From positions 1,736,001 through 1,800,000 of the forward strand of contig ML058548.1 of assembly GCA_003013855.2 (NCBI GenBank): a stretch of DNA of 64,000 bases, in the 5' to 3' direction. The translations under genes were made by a program, and so were the position numbers. Position 1 is the first letter of the stretch; every line of letters starts with the position of its first letter. Positions 45,545-57,904 of the stretch are shown piece after piece. Source of the stretch: Liriodendron chinense (lineage: Eukaryota; Streptophyta; Magnoliopsida; Magnoliales; Magnoliaceae). A model generated the notes under the pieces. That model saw only the letters and a list, made by a program, of their open reading frames with translations, had not been told where the DNA came from and did not search any database.

Positions 45545-47552
45545 TGAAATTTCGTCGGGTAGCCTAACACGACACCCTACGCATACGCGTGCGGAAGCTA
45601 GAGGAGCAACTAGAATTATGGCTGAACCTATAGGAGGGGGGGTGAATAGGACCTTTTTTTTTAAAATCTTTTCGCCTACTTTAACAAATCAGCAAATTAA
45701 AATACGTAAGCGATTAACACTTCGGCTTCCAAGCCTAAGTGGGTCCAATTAAAAGACTAGCAAGAGATAAGAGCAATAAACAACCTAGTTTAAACAAGCA
45801 TAGATTAATAAATGATTAAGCTAATGAAGAACCTAATCTATGCTACTCAAATAGACTTGAATGAGGATGGATCAATAAGTTCAAGTCTACTTGAGGTAGT
45901 GAAAGTACATCTTATGAGTGTGGATGTGCCTATTAAGTGCTAAGCATACATTCCTAACTAAGCATACATAATTAACAATTAAACACAATGCATAAAGAGA
46001 AATGTGCTCAAGATCAATCACAAACACAAGGATGTATAGTGGTTCGACTACTTGTCTACTCCACTCCCGGTTCAAGTACTCAACCCCTTTGAGCACACCG
46101 ACATTCACTAGGGAGTTTAAATCTGGTTCCTCCCAACCAAGGTGTTTTAACTCGGATCCACCCAACCGGGGAGTTTACAGGTTCCTCCCAACCTACACAT
46201 TTGCACCCGTGTTGGTGGCTCCCCCTTGGAGACTTTGTTTTAGGCCCGACTGACGTGCCAAGGAACGGCTGACGTCCCTAGATTTTAGGCCCAACTAATA
46301 GGCCAAGGATCGACTGACGACCCCGGAGCGAGTTTGTCAAACAAACTCTACACTCAACTCCCACAGGGAATTGAGTGGATGGACTCTTAACAAGACAACC
46401 TTACTTGTCGGATTGAGCCCCTTGTTGCGCCGTCTTTGGTTACTTCTTCTCGCTCTCCCGTGCTTGAATCAACTCCCCTTGTGCTCCCCCGATCGTTGAC
46501 GCCGTTGCTTTGCCAAGGCTTCAGCTCCAAGATCAGCTACCTTGCATGTGATGCTCCATTGGAGATGCCCAAGGTGCTAGGGAATGGTGAAACCTCTACA
46601 AATGGTAGGAAATGAGTTTCCTAGAGGAATGCATCTAAATGGACTCCTAGGTAGTGTTTAGACAAAGGATTTAACTATCATCAAGGTGTCTAAACCCTAG
46701 GAATCAAGAGGGAACAAGTCCTATTCTCAAGATGCCATTGAATGGCCCAAGCTTGTGATGAAAACACAAGGAGAATGGCTTGCTATAGGTTTGGGATAGA
46801 GCCTCTAATGATCTATAGCAATGGTGGCTTCTATCTCCTCAAAATCCCCTCTCTTGGCTCAAAAAACGAATCCCCCTTTTAAATAGATTTTCTTCCAACG
46901 GTCAAAAAACGGGCAGATTCGCGCATCTCCGATTGATCGGAAGAAGTGTCCGATTGATCGGAGCCCAGTCTGATTGATCGGAGACAAGTACGATTGATCG
47001 GAAATCTATCCAGAGAAGTCTCTGGAAGAAATTCCGATTGATCGGAACACTGTCGATTGATCGGAAGGCCCCTTCCGATGGATCGGAAGACTGTCCGATT
47101 GATCGGAAATATGTCCAGAGAGTTTTCAATATTTTCTGGGACAATTTCCGATTGATCGAAATTTCTGTCCGATCGATCGGAGTCCTATCGAAAATCCTGT
47201 CCGATTGATCGGAGTCCTATCGGAAACTGCTGTTTGAGCCTATTTGATTACAGCAGCTTCCACCTCTTTAATTAGTCTAATTTATCATGTTTTTCATGGA
47301 GTTCTAAGACTAATGATGATGACTAAAGGTATACCTAGGTGGTGCAAGTCATCTAAGAGGTTATGGGTTAGGTTTTGGTCAAGGCAAGGCACACCAAGGC
47401 ATCACTTTTACCTGTTTCTTCTTCCTTGATGCAGCCGGTCCGTCTTGAGTCTTCGTTCTTCGTCTTCATTAAGCTCAACTGACACTATACCCACTGACCT
47501 AAGTAATTGACAAACAAGGTGCACTAGTATGCCATAGAAAAGTGCACTAACA
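45545..47552 (-). repeat. 3' LTR of the Copia element
   Basis: 2008 bp. On the minus strand it begins TGTTAGTGCAC and ends GAAATTTCA. U3 holds about a dozen CCGATTGATCGG-type palindromes (46945-47225), followed on the minus strand by a TATA-like TATTTAAAAG near 46880. Confidence 0.92.
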
Positions 47553-48375
47553 ATCTCCCCCTTTGTCAATTACTTACAAAAACCTAACCTACCAAAACAA
47601 AATACATGTACAAGAGATTACATTGATAAAGCGTTAAATACAGGACTCTTGACATGCCTAATCTAAGCAGCTCCTCTTCAGTTTGCTCCCCCATAACCTG
47701 TCAATCCCTGCAGCACAAAACATAGCAAACTAGTTTTGGTGGGACTTGATCTTTCTCCCCCTTTTTGTTAGCAATTAACAAACTATTCTCTCCCCCTTAA
47801 TGATATATCAATTAAGGTTAAGGTAAGAGAAGATAGTATGTCGCAGTTATAACTATAAGCACATGCTAACTAGAGAGAGTATAGGGTGCATAAACATAAA
47901 ATCATGGAGCATGCTAAAGAACATGATTAACAAGAAAATGTAACTATCCAAGCATAGTTAATCATGCTTAATTGGTCATCTATGATATACACTAAGCATT
48001 AAAGCTCAAGGGCTTATAGCCCAATCAACCAACCTCCCCTATTGGTATATCAAGACCAATACTAAGCAAAGATTAGCATACAATGAAGCATAAAACTCAA
48101 GATGATTAGCTAATCTAAGCATGATGATAATCTAGCAAGAAAATATATTAATTAAAAGCAGGGCTAAATTATAAAAAATTGGGCTAATGAGGCTTGAATC
48201 CTCTGATTTGCCCATACACACAGAAATGAGGCTGAAATCCTCAGATTTACCTATGTAAGCATTTCTAGCTACCCCCACTAACTATGTTTAGTTTGATAAG
48301 CCTAAGGGTAACTAATTTCCACAACACCCTCATAAAATGTAGCATGAGGTGAGGGGTTGGGAACTCCTTCTACTC
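47553..48375 (-). other. Copia 3' untranslated region and polypurine tract
   Basis: On the minus strand AAAGGGGGAGAT borders the 3' LTR. A second AAGGGGGAGAG lies at about 47790 and GAAAAAGGGGGAGAAAG near 47755. A short direct repeat (AATGAGGCT-GAATCCTC) occurs at about 48185 and 48230. No polymerase remnant seen. Confidence 0.8.
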
Positions 48376-51300
48376 CTAGAAGGGATAGCGGTTGGGATCC
48401 CCTCTTAGATAAGCGGGAAGAGGGGTAGTGGTGGAAGCCGAGAGAGCTAGATCATTATGTTGGCTCCCATCACTAGCAGAGTCATCGGATTTGGAGTCCG
48501 ACTCCTCCGTATTATCCCACGTGGCAGCCATTGAAAGTGCTGTTTTACCGCTTGTAGAGATACTCGGAGATATGTCTATGGACTTAGAGGGGGTGATATG
48601 GACCTTTTTGAAATTCTTTTCGCCTACTTATGCAATTCAACAAATATAACAAAGTAAGCAAGAACACCTCGGCTTCCAAGCCTTGGTGGGTCCAATCAAA
48701 AGACTAGCAAGAGTTAAGCAATAACCAAACCTAGTTTAAGCATGCATAGGTACATAAAAGAATCAAATAATCAAGCTCTTAACCTATGCAACTTGTGTAG
48801 ACTTATGAGAGTGGATCAATGAGCTCAAGTCTACACAAGTAGTGAAGGTACATCTTGTGTGGGGATGTATAAAAAGTGCCTAGCATACATTCTTATCAAA
48901 CATGCATAATTAAGCAATTAAACTAACAATGTGAAGATATGAATGTGCTCAAGAACAATCACAAACACAAGGATGTATAGTGGTTCGACTACGTGTCTAC
49001 TCCACTCCCGGTTCAAGTACTCAACCCCTTTGAGCACACCGGCATTCACTATCGGAGGTTTTAAATGAGGTTCACCTCTCAACCTTTACATGGAGGTTTT
49101 ATCGGTTCACCTCTCAACCGTATCCGGAGTTTTAGACATAGGCTAACTCTCAACCTAATCGCACGTTTACTCCAGTGTCGGAGGCTCCCCCTTGGAGACT
49201 TAGTTTAGGCCCGGCTGACGGGCCAAGCAACGACTAACGTCCCTAGTTCGAGTTCGAAAACAAACTCTAAAGCGGACTCTCAAATAAGACAACCTACTTG
49301 TCGGATGAGCCCCTTGTTTAGCGCCGGATTGGGTTGCTTGATCTCCGCTCTCCCGTGCTTCAATCCGCTTCCCTTTGCTCCCTCGATCGTGCCGCCGTTG
49401 CGTCGCCAATGCCTCAGCCACATTCGATCAAACACCTTGCATGCGATGCCTTGAAATGCCCAAGGTGCTAGGAGGATGGGTTTGAGAACTCTACAACTTA
49501 GTGGGAATGGGTTTCCTAGAGTCTCTTACCTACAACGATCTCATCTTCGAGTTTAGGACATGGATTTGCCAATCAAGAAGCTTCCTAACTCTAGAGATCA
49601 AGAGGGGATGAAGGTCATCTTCTTCATGAGCTTGGAATGCTCTAATCTTGTGTTAAACCACAAGGAAGATGCCTTGCATAGGTCAAGGATTAAGCCTCAA
49701 AAGAACTCCTTCAATGGTGGCTTTCCTTCCTCAAAAATCCCCCTTCCAAAGCCCAAAACCGGAGCTCTATATATAGGGAAATAGAGCCCCAACGGTCAGA
49801 AAACGGCTATATGCCGACCTGTCCCGACCGGTCATGACCGGTCGGAGCTCCCTGCTGGAGAACAACATGAGTATAGGCCACATACACTGGCCGACCGGTC
49901 ATGACCGGTCGGCTACCCTTACTGGACAGGCCATATCACTCTGGCCGACCGGTCATGACCGGTCGGCCCCCCATGCTGGATGTTGAGCATTACAAGAGCC
50001 AAAAAAAACTGGCCGACCGGTCATGACCGGTCGGCCCTCCTAGCTGTATACCTTCATTTGTGACGGCCGACCGGTCATGACCGGTCGGCTGGCCTTGTAA
50101 AAACAGCAGGGATGCTGGCCGACCGGTCTTGACCGGTCGGACCAGCCTGGGTCCCCTCTCTAACAAGCTGAATCACCTCTTTCTTCAGCTGTAGTTTTAT
50201 GCCAAGGTGGGGATGTTCAAATGGGACACCTAGGGCCTATCAATGATGCCTAATGGGTTCTAATTATGGTCAAGGACATCACAGATACAAAGGGGATTGG
50301 TTTTGGTGGAGGTTAAGGCATCAAGGCATCTCATTTACCTGAATCTTCATTCTAGATGCAGCTGGACGTCTTGAGTCTTCTTTCTTCGTCTTCTTTGGGC
50401 TCAACCGACTCTAGACTCACTGCTGTAAGTGATTGACAAACAAGGTGCACTAGTATGCCACGGAAAAGTGCACTAACAGCCATCGCCTTTTTACCTTTCG
50501 GTTTAGGCGTTTCCGGACAATCCGGGGCAATATGGCCACGTTGACCGCAACCGTAACATCGGACGGATGAAGATTTGGATGATTTCCCTTTATGTTTATC
50601 ACCCTTCTTGTCCTTCTTGTCACGGCTATTCCCTCTATCAAATTTAAGGAATCGCTTGAATTTTTTGTTTAATTTTTCTTCCTCATCATCCTCATCATCG
50701 CTATCTTCCTCCGACTCACTCTTAATTTTCTTATGTTTGTGAGAGGATTTTAGGGCGATGTTTTTCTTCCTAGAGGGGGCCTTAAAGTGTAGTTCATGAG
50801 TTTGTAGGGAACCTATGAGTTCTTCTACTTTCATGTTATCTATATCTCTACACTCCTCTAAGGCAACTATCTTGGAGTCAAATCTTCCCGGGAGGGACCT
50901 AAGTATTTTTCTACAAATCCTTCCTTCCGGAACCCGATCCCCCAAGACAAACATGGAGTTACAAATATCTGACAATTTAGTATAAAACTCCATGAAAGTT
51001 TCAGTCTCTTCCATCCTAATATTTTCAAATTTGGTGGTTAAGAGCTGAAGCTTCGAGCGTCTTACTGTGCTAGTTCCCTCGTGGGTAACCTCAAGTATAT
51101 CCCACGCTTCTTTTGCAGTTGCGCATGTGAGAATGCGCTGAAATTCATCCGGGGAAACCGCACAGCAAATCGCATTAAGAGCTTTGGCATTTGCCATGTA
51201 TTGAGCTCTCTCTATGTCATCCCATTTGGAATCATCTTTGGGAATGACAATATTTTTCCCATCAACCTCCACTTGCTCGGTGGGCAAGGTATATCCAGTT

Positions 51301-51428
51301 TGTGTGCTAAGCCACATCGGACGGTCCATGGATTGGAGAAAAATTCTCATTCTCACCTTCCAATAAGCATAGTTGGACCCGTCAAAGAAAGGTGGACGGT
51401 TGGTGTGACTCCCATCTCGGTTAGACAT
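48376..51428 (-). CDS. Copia gag, 366 codons, interrupted by a solo LTR
   Basis: Capsid/nucleocapsid protein of the Copia element. Coding parts are 50479-51428 and 48376-48526; the solo LTR 48532-50478 and its GCCAT duplication lie between, and the two parts are in the same frame. ATG at 51428 follows the primer site by about 60 bp. Residues 1-110 are the Copia gag N-terminus (FFDGSNYAYWKVRMRIFL), 110-215 the UBN2 region (KLQLLTTKFENIRMEETETF), 220-290 a Lys/Asp/Glu-rich linker, and 291-304 a CCHC knuckle (CYGCGQRGHIAPDC). The tail after the interruption starts ATWDNTEESDSKSDDS, normal for this gag type. The interruption disrupts this copy; otherwise there are no stops. Confidence 0.9.
48532..50478 (-). 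repeat. Solo LTR of the same Copia family inside gag
   Basis: 1947 bp, minus strand TGTTAGTGCAC to GCACTTTCA, exact duplication GCCAT at 48527-48531 and 50479-50483. Same backbone as the LTRs at 45545 and 51503, but its U3 array is made of GACCGGTCATGACCGGTC palindromes at 49827, 49893, 49947, 50015, 50069 and 50121. The spacing is 52-68 bp and the last copy reads CTTG instead of CATG in the centre. TATA box CTATATATAG at 49767-49776. Confidence 0.93.
49767..49776 (-). promoter_or_regulatory. TATA box of the Copia solo LTR
   Basis: CTATATATAG, about 50 bp downstream (minus strand) of the palindrome array, consistent with a U3 core promoter. Confidence 0.6.
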
Positions 51429-51488
51429 GATGCTAGTGCTCCGGTATCGGATCTTACTCTAGACGGTTACGACCTTGAAGAGCAACCC

Positions 51489-51502
51489 TCTCTGATACCA
51501 AT
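51489..51502 (-). other. Primer-binding site of the Copia element
   Basis: Minus strand ATTGGTATCAGAG, complementary to initiator methionine tRNA, directly after the 5' LTR end. Confidence 0.88.
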
Positions 51503-53568
51503 TGAAATTTCGTCGGGTATCCTAACACGACACCCTACGCATACGAGTGCGGAAGCTAGAGGAGCAACTAGAATTATGGCTGAACCTATAGGAGGGGGGG
51601 TGAATAGGACCTTTTTTTTAAAAATCTTTTCGCCTACTTTAACAAATCAGCAAATTAAAATACGTAAGCGATTAACACTTCGGCTTCCAAGCCTAAGTGG
51701 GTCCAATTAAAAGACTAGCAAGAGATAAGAGCAATAAACAACCTAGTCTAAACAAGCATAGATTAATAAATAATTAAGCTAATGAAGAACCTAATCTATG
51801 CTACTCAAATAGACTTGAATGAGGATGGATCAATAAGTTCAAGTCTACTTGAGGTAGTGAAAGTACATCTTATGAGTGTGGATGTGCCTATTAAGTGCTA
51901 AGCATACATTCCTAACTAAGCATACATAATTAACAATTAAACACAATGCATAAAGAGAAATGTGCTCAAGATCAATCACAAACACAAGGATGTATAGTGG
52001 TTCGACTACTTGTCTACTCCACTCCCGGTTCAAGTACTCAACCCCTTTGAGCACACCGGCATTCACTGGGGAGTTTAAATCTGGTTCCTCCCAACCAAGG
52101 TGTTTTAACTCGGATCCACCCAACCGGGGAGTTTAAATCTGGTTCCTCCCAACCAAGGTGTTTTAACTCGGATCCACCCAACCGGGGAGTTTACAGGTTC
52201 CTCCCAACCTACACGTTTGCACCCGTGTTGGTGGCTCCCCCTTGGAGACTTTGTTTTAGGCCCGACTGACGTGCCAAGGAACGGCTGACGTCCCTAGATT
52301 TTAGGCCCAACTAATAGGCCAAGGATCGACTGACGACCCCGGAGCGAGTTTGTCAAACAAACTCTACACTCAACTCCCACAGGGAATTGAGTGGATGGAC
52401 TCTTAACAAGACAACCTTACTTGTCGGATTGAGCCCCTTATTGCGCCGTCTTGGGTTGCTTCTTCTCGCTCTCCCGTGCTTGAATCAGCTCCCCTTGTGC
52501 TCCCCCGATCGTTGACGCCGTTGCTTTGCCAAGGCTTCAGCTCCAAGATCAGCTACCTTGCATGTGATTCTCCATTGGAGATGCCCAAGGTGCTAGGGAA
52601 TGGTGAAACCTCTACAAATGGTAGGAAATGGGTTTCCTAGAGGAATGCACCTAAATGGACTCCTAGGTAGTGTTTAGACAAAGGATTTAACTATCATCAA
52701 GGTGTCTAAACCCTAGGAATCAAGAGGGAACAAGTCCTATTCTCAAGATGCCATTGAATGGCCTAAGCTTGTGATGAAAACACAAGGAGAATGGCTTGCT
52801 ATAGGTTTGGGATAGAGCCTCTAATGATCTCTAGCAATGGTGGCTTCTATCTCCTCAAAATCCCCTCTCTTGGTTCAAAAAATGAATCTCCCTTTTAAAT
52901 AGATTTTCTTCCAACGGTTAAAAAACGGGCAGATTCGCGCATCTCCGATTGATCGGAAGAAGTGTCCGATTGATCGGAGCCCAGTCCAATTGATCGGAGA
53001 CAAGTACGATTGATCGGAAATATATCCAGAGAAGTCTTTGGAAGAAATTCCGATTGATCGGAACATTGTCGATTGATCGGAAGGCCCCTTCCGATGGATC
53101 GGAAGACTGTCCGATTGATCGGAAATATGTCCAGAGAGTTTTCAATATTTTCTGGGACAATTTTCGATTGATCGGAATTTCTGTCCGATCGATCGGAGTC
53201 CTATCGAAAATCCTGTCTGATTGATCGGAGTCCTATCGGAAACTGCTGTTTGAGCCTATTTGATTACAGCAGCTTCCACCTCTTTAATTAGTCTAATTTA
53301 TCATGTTTTTCATGGAGTTCTAAGACTAATGATGATGACTAAAGGTATACCTAGGTGGTGCAAGTCATCTAAGAGGTTATGGGTTAGGTTTTGGTCAAGG
53401 CAAGGCACACCAAGGCATCACTTTTACCTGTTTCTTCTTCCTTGATGCAGCCGGTCCGTCTTGAGTCTCCGTTCTTCGTCTTCATTAAGCTCAACTGACA
53501 CTAGACCCACTGACCTAAGTAATTGACAAACAAGGTGCACTAGTATGCCATAGAAAAGTGTACTAACA
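51503..53568 (-). repeat. 5' LTR of the Copia element
   Basis: 2066 bp. Matches the 3' LTR with few substitutions and one extra 60-bp tandem copy (about 52070-52190, unit containing GGTTCCTCCCAACCAAGG). The CCGATTGATCGG array is at about 52944-53240. Confidence 0.92.
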
Positions 53569-53573
53569 GATGT

Positions 53574-54160
53574 AGCGTCTTATTAGGTGGATACACACCT
53601 GCTCGTAGTTTGGTGACATTATTCCACATGTGATAGAAGGGGCTATAATGCAAATCGGAATGGATCAGTGCTATTTTAGGAGTACGGTGTGCATCAGTGT
53701 TCATCGTTGTGGAGTTGTAGTGGTTCCGTAGTATCGCAATCCTAATGTTGCATCTTTTCAATTTGTTACGCATCTAGGAAGGAGTTCGCTGAAAGCGTTC
53801 GACATGCGATCGAAGGGGCTACAGTCTTAGTCGGAGTGAACTGTTAATATTTTGAGAGTTCAGTGTGTGTCGGTGTTCATCAGTGTGGGGTTAGAGTGGT
53901 TCTGGAGTGTCGGTACCCTGATGCAGCGTCTTCTTTGATGGATACGTACCCGCTCGTAGTTCGATGACAGCGTTCCACGTGCAATAAAGGGGTTGTAGTG
54001 CAAGTTGTAATGGATCAATGCTATTTTAGGGGTACAGTGTGCATCGGTGTGGGGTTAAAGTGGTTTCATAGTCTCGACATCTTAATTTAGGTCTTCTCAG
54101 GTGGATTCACACCAAGGAAGGAGTTCGATGAAAGTGTTCAATGTGTGATGGAAGTTTGGT
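53574..54160. repeat. Satellite array, right part
   Basis: Continues the array at 43560-45544 across the Copia insertion. Monomer marks lie near 53620, 53787, 53965 and 54130, again alternating GTTCCAC and GTTCGAC types. The last monomer breaks off at about 54160. Confidence 0.85.
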
Positions 54161-57100
54161 AACAGGTCAGTGGGTCTTACCCTTATCGTGGGGCCCACCT
54201 TGATATTTCTATTGTAGATCCACGTCGTCCATCCATCTCCCTAGTTCTTTTTTGGAAAAAGTCCCAATTATTAAGCAGATCCAAATCTCAAGTGGACCAA
54301 CCCAGAGGAAGAACTGGACATTGAGTGCCTCGGCATTAAAAATTCCAAAGAGCCCATAAAAAGGCTTTTGTGATTTATACTTTCCATCCAAAATGTTGAT
54401 ACTGTCAAGAAGATCTGAATGAAGGGAAAATACAAAGATCAACTTGATCCAAAACTTTTGTGGTAAATAAAAAGTTATTAACTATCATTTATCACTGTTT
54501 CTAATGGTACAATCCACCTAAGTTTTGGATCTTCTTAATGTTTGGTATGACGTCATAAAATGAGATGAGAAAACAGATGGATGATGTGGATATACAAGAA
54601 ATACATCAAGGTGGTTCTCACATAGAAAACAATGAGGATTGAATGCTTACCATTAAAAACATCTTGATTACCACAAATGTTTTTTATCAAGCAGATATTT
54701 GTGTTTTCTATTCGTCCATGTTTGTGTTAGCTTATGAATAGGTTGGATCTTAAAAAACTCATGGTGGACTGTAGAAAGGTTTCAATGGTGGGCGTTACTG
54801 TCCCCACTATTTTCTATTGTTTGGTCCACTTGAGCTTTGGAACCGCCTCATCGAGCCCTAAAATGGTCTCTCCAAATGGATGGATGGTGTGGATGCAACA
54901 CATACATCATTGTGGGCCCTACGGAACTTGGTGACGTCACTTTAGTAGTGGTCCTTCTGTGTCACTTCCTTGCTCATTTCTATTATGGAAGTTCATTCAT
55001 CACGTTTTTTACCCACTTGAGTCTTGGATTCGGCTCTTTTTTGTTGCACGTCTTAAAATGAGTTATAAAAATGGATGGACAAGGTGGATTCTCACAAACA
55101 TCACGGTGGGCCGCACTTAGGTTACCAGCGTAGAAACTGCCTAGGAAAGGCTTTAGCAGGAAATCTGCGGGGGGCGCTTTTGGTGGATCCTCATATCCAC
55201 CAAGGTCAGTGGATCCTTAACTGTGTGGCCCACTGTGATGTACGTGCCTTACATCTACACCACCCATCCATTTTAAAGCTCATTTTAGCATAGGATCCAA
55301 AAATTGAAGCAGATACAAACATTAAGTGGACCATACAAAGGAAACTGTTGTGACTGAATTCCCACCATTAAAATATTCACAGGGGCATCAGAATGTTTAT
55401 TTTCCATCCAACCTGTTGATAAGGTCATAAAGACTTGGATGAAGAAACTACACAAATATCAGATTGAACCAAAACTTTTGTGGCCCACGAGGAGTTTTTA
55501 ATGGTCGATTACCACTGTTTCATGTATTCTGGTCTACCTAAGATTTGGATCTATTTTATTTTTCTTATCAAGACCTAAAATGATATTTAAAAACATATGG
55601 ACCACGTGGATATACAGAACCCACAATGATGTATACACCTTGAATCCACACCATCAAACCATTTTGAAAGCTAAAAATGAATGGATTTAAGGTACCAAAA
55701 TGAATTTGACTCAAATCATAGGTGGACTACACCACAGGACATAGTCGTGATTAAGTCCCCACCATTAAAAACTTCATGGATTATACCAAAATGTTTATTT
55801 GCCATCCAACCTGTTCATAAGGTAATTAATACCTAGATGAAAAGGCCACACAACTATCATCTTGATCCACACATTAGGGGGCTAACTGAGTTTACTCAGT
55901 ATGATAAAAGGGTACTGAGTAACTCATAATGCAATTCGATTTCTACCTAGAAACCATGATCCTGTTAGCGGCTCTATGGGACCCAACGTGATATATGTTT
56001 TTTTATCTAAGTCGTTGATCCATTTTGAAAAAATTCACCAGGATCATGGTCCCATCTAGAAGATAATGACCGCACATACTGTAACGAATGAGTAATCATA
56101 GTTGGTGTGAGTTGTCCCAAACAATCCATTACTATAAAGTAGTTGTTTGAAAGGACTACTTGTATCGGTTGCACGGTAAACAACCGTTCGCTACATAGAC
56201 CTGTTTGAAAAATGTAGCCACTGGTGTTGTGTAATGATTCCGATAGTTTCATTTATGAAACAAAATAAATCTTTAAAAAATTTAAACATTTTAACACAAA
56301 ATTTACATTGGACCAATGACTAATTCTCATAATTTCACTCAAGTCATCACTTTTGCACCAAAAAATGAGGTAGATATAACTGTCATGTGGACCACACCAT
56401 AGGAAATAATGGTAATTCAATGCTCTCCATTAAATACTTCTTAGGGGCTACCAAAGTTTTAGAGGAAGGTGATCTTTATGTTTTCCCTTCATCCATGTTT
56501 GTTTGTTTGTTCTTTTTTTTTTTTTTTTACATAATAAGTTAGAAAATAAACATTACAGTGGGCCAAAGGAAAACTTTCATGATGGGCATTCAATCGGTGT
56601 GGTCCACTTGAGATTTGGATGTGTCTCATTTTTGGCTTAGACCTTAGAATAACTTGGAAAAATTGATGGACGACATGGTTAAAACAAATACATTAAGGCG
56701 GGGCCCACGAGCACTATCCAGTATCCACCTCGCTACTGGCACCGTTAGTAGGCAATCTAGGAAATGAATTTCCTGCTAAGGCTTTCGGATGGGATGCTAC
56801 GTAGGGCTGCCATGATGTTGGTGTGAAATCCACCCCGTCCATCCTAGTTGCGAGCTCATTTTAGGGTATGGGACCAAAATTAATATTGATCTAAATCTCA
56901 AGTGGGCCAGAACATAGGAAAAAGTGGGGATTCAATCACTTTCAAACATTTGTATGGCCCCAAAAAATTTTCGTCAAGATGAGTTTTTTTTTGTGTTTTC
57001 AGTTCATCCCAATGTCTTTTCCCATATTTCCCTCTCATATGGCCCAGTTTAGTTTTGGATGCGCTTCATTTTTACTTTTATGTCCTAAAATGATCTCAAA

Positions 57101-57850
57101 GAGGATGAACATGGTGGATTTCTCACAAGCATCAAGGAGGGCCCCCACTTAGCATCCCAATGCAGGCACCGGATTAAATGAGACCCCGAATCCACAAAGG
57201 TGGGTGGGACCCCTAGCTGTGAGGCCCGCTAGAAGTATGTCCACGCCATCCATCCGTATTGAAGGCTAACTTTAAGGCATGATCTAAAAAATTAAGCAAT
57301 TTCAAATCCCAAATGGACCATAGTACAGGAAACAATGGTGATTGACCTTTAAAAACTTCTTTTAGGCCACAATTTGATCAAGATGATATTTGTGTGGTCT
57401 CTTCATACTCGTCTTCAGGATATAGGTTTTTTTTACCATATTAACAGGTTAGATGGCAAATAAACATTCTAGTGGAAACAATGAAGTGTTTAATGATGAG
57501 GATTTAATCAAATATGTTTCCCGTGGTATGGTCCACCTAAGATTTAAGTCAGCTTCATTTTTTATATCATGCTCAGAATAAAATGAGCTTTCAATAAGGT
57601 TGGACAGAGTGGATTTAAGTCACATACATCACTATGGGCCCCACAGTAAGGGGTCCCACACACCTGGTGGAACTAGCCGGTTACACCTAATTGCTCGCAG
57701 GAAATCCACGTCACGTGTAATATGACGAGGCTAGATCCACTCCAACCATTTGGGGGGCAACTTTGATGTTTGTGAGAAATCCACAACGTCCATCTATTTT
57801 TTAGATCATTTTAGGACATGGGTCCAAAAGTTACACAGATCTAAAACTCA
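54161..57850. repeat. Cluster of GGGCCCAC-bordered MITE-like repeats
   Basis: At least six degenerate copies of a roughly 430-480-bp module. The inner order is: GTGGGCCC border, CCATCCATTTT, CTCAAGTGGACCACACC, CCACCATTAAAAACTTC, TTTTCCATCCAACCTG, TGTTTCCTGTGGTGTGGTCC, CTAAAATGA, ATGGATGGACG, and an inverted GTGGGCCC border. The two halves are imperfect inverted repeats. Copies start near 54190, 54840, 55200, 55620, 56800 and 57190. No ORF of note; I see no host gene. Confidence 0.6.
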
Positions 57851-57904
57851 AGTGGGTCGTATGACTGGAACAATGGGTATCCTATTATGAACAAGTATGG
57901 GTTC

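Larger units (their letters stand above)
45545..53568 (-). mobile_element. Complete gag-only Copia element in the satellite
   Basis: LTRs 45545-47552 (3') and 51503-53568 (5'), exact duplication GATGT at 45540-45544 and 53569-53573, primer site ATTGGTATCAGAG next to the 5' LTR, polypurine tract GGGGGAGAT (minus strand) next to the 3' LTR. The LTRs are nearly identical apart from a 60-bp tandem duplication in the 5' LTR, so it is young. The interior has gag only; between the gag stop (48376) and the polypurine tract there is about 0.8 kb and no polymerase. Non-autonomous, presumably relying on related Copia enzymes. Confidence 0.93.

Noticed and set aside
49824..50140. CRISPR array from regularly spaced palindromes
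   Set aside because: Repeats are short palindromes inside a plant LTR, spacing varies from 52 to 68 bp, and related LTRs have a different palindrome at the same place.
51081..51710. 209-codon plus-strand ORF opposite gag
   Set aside because: Shadow of the Copia gag, primer site and LTR; no motif of its own.
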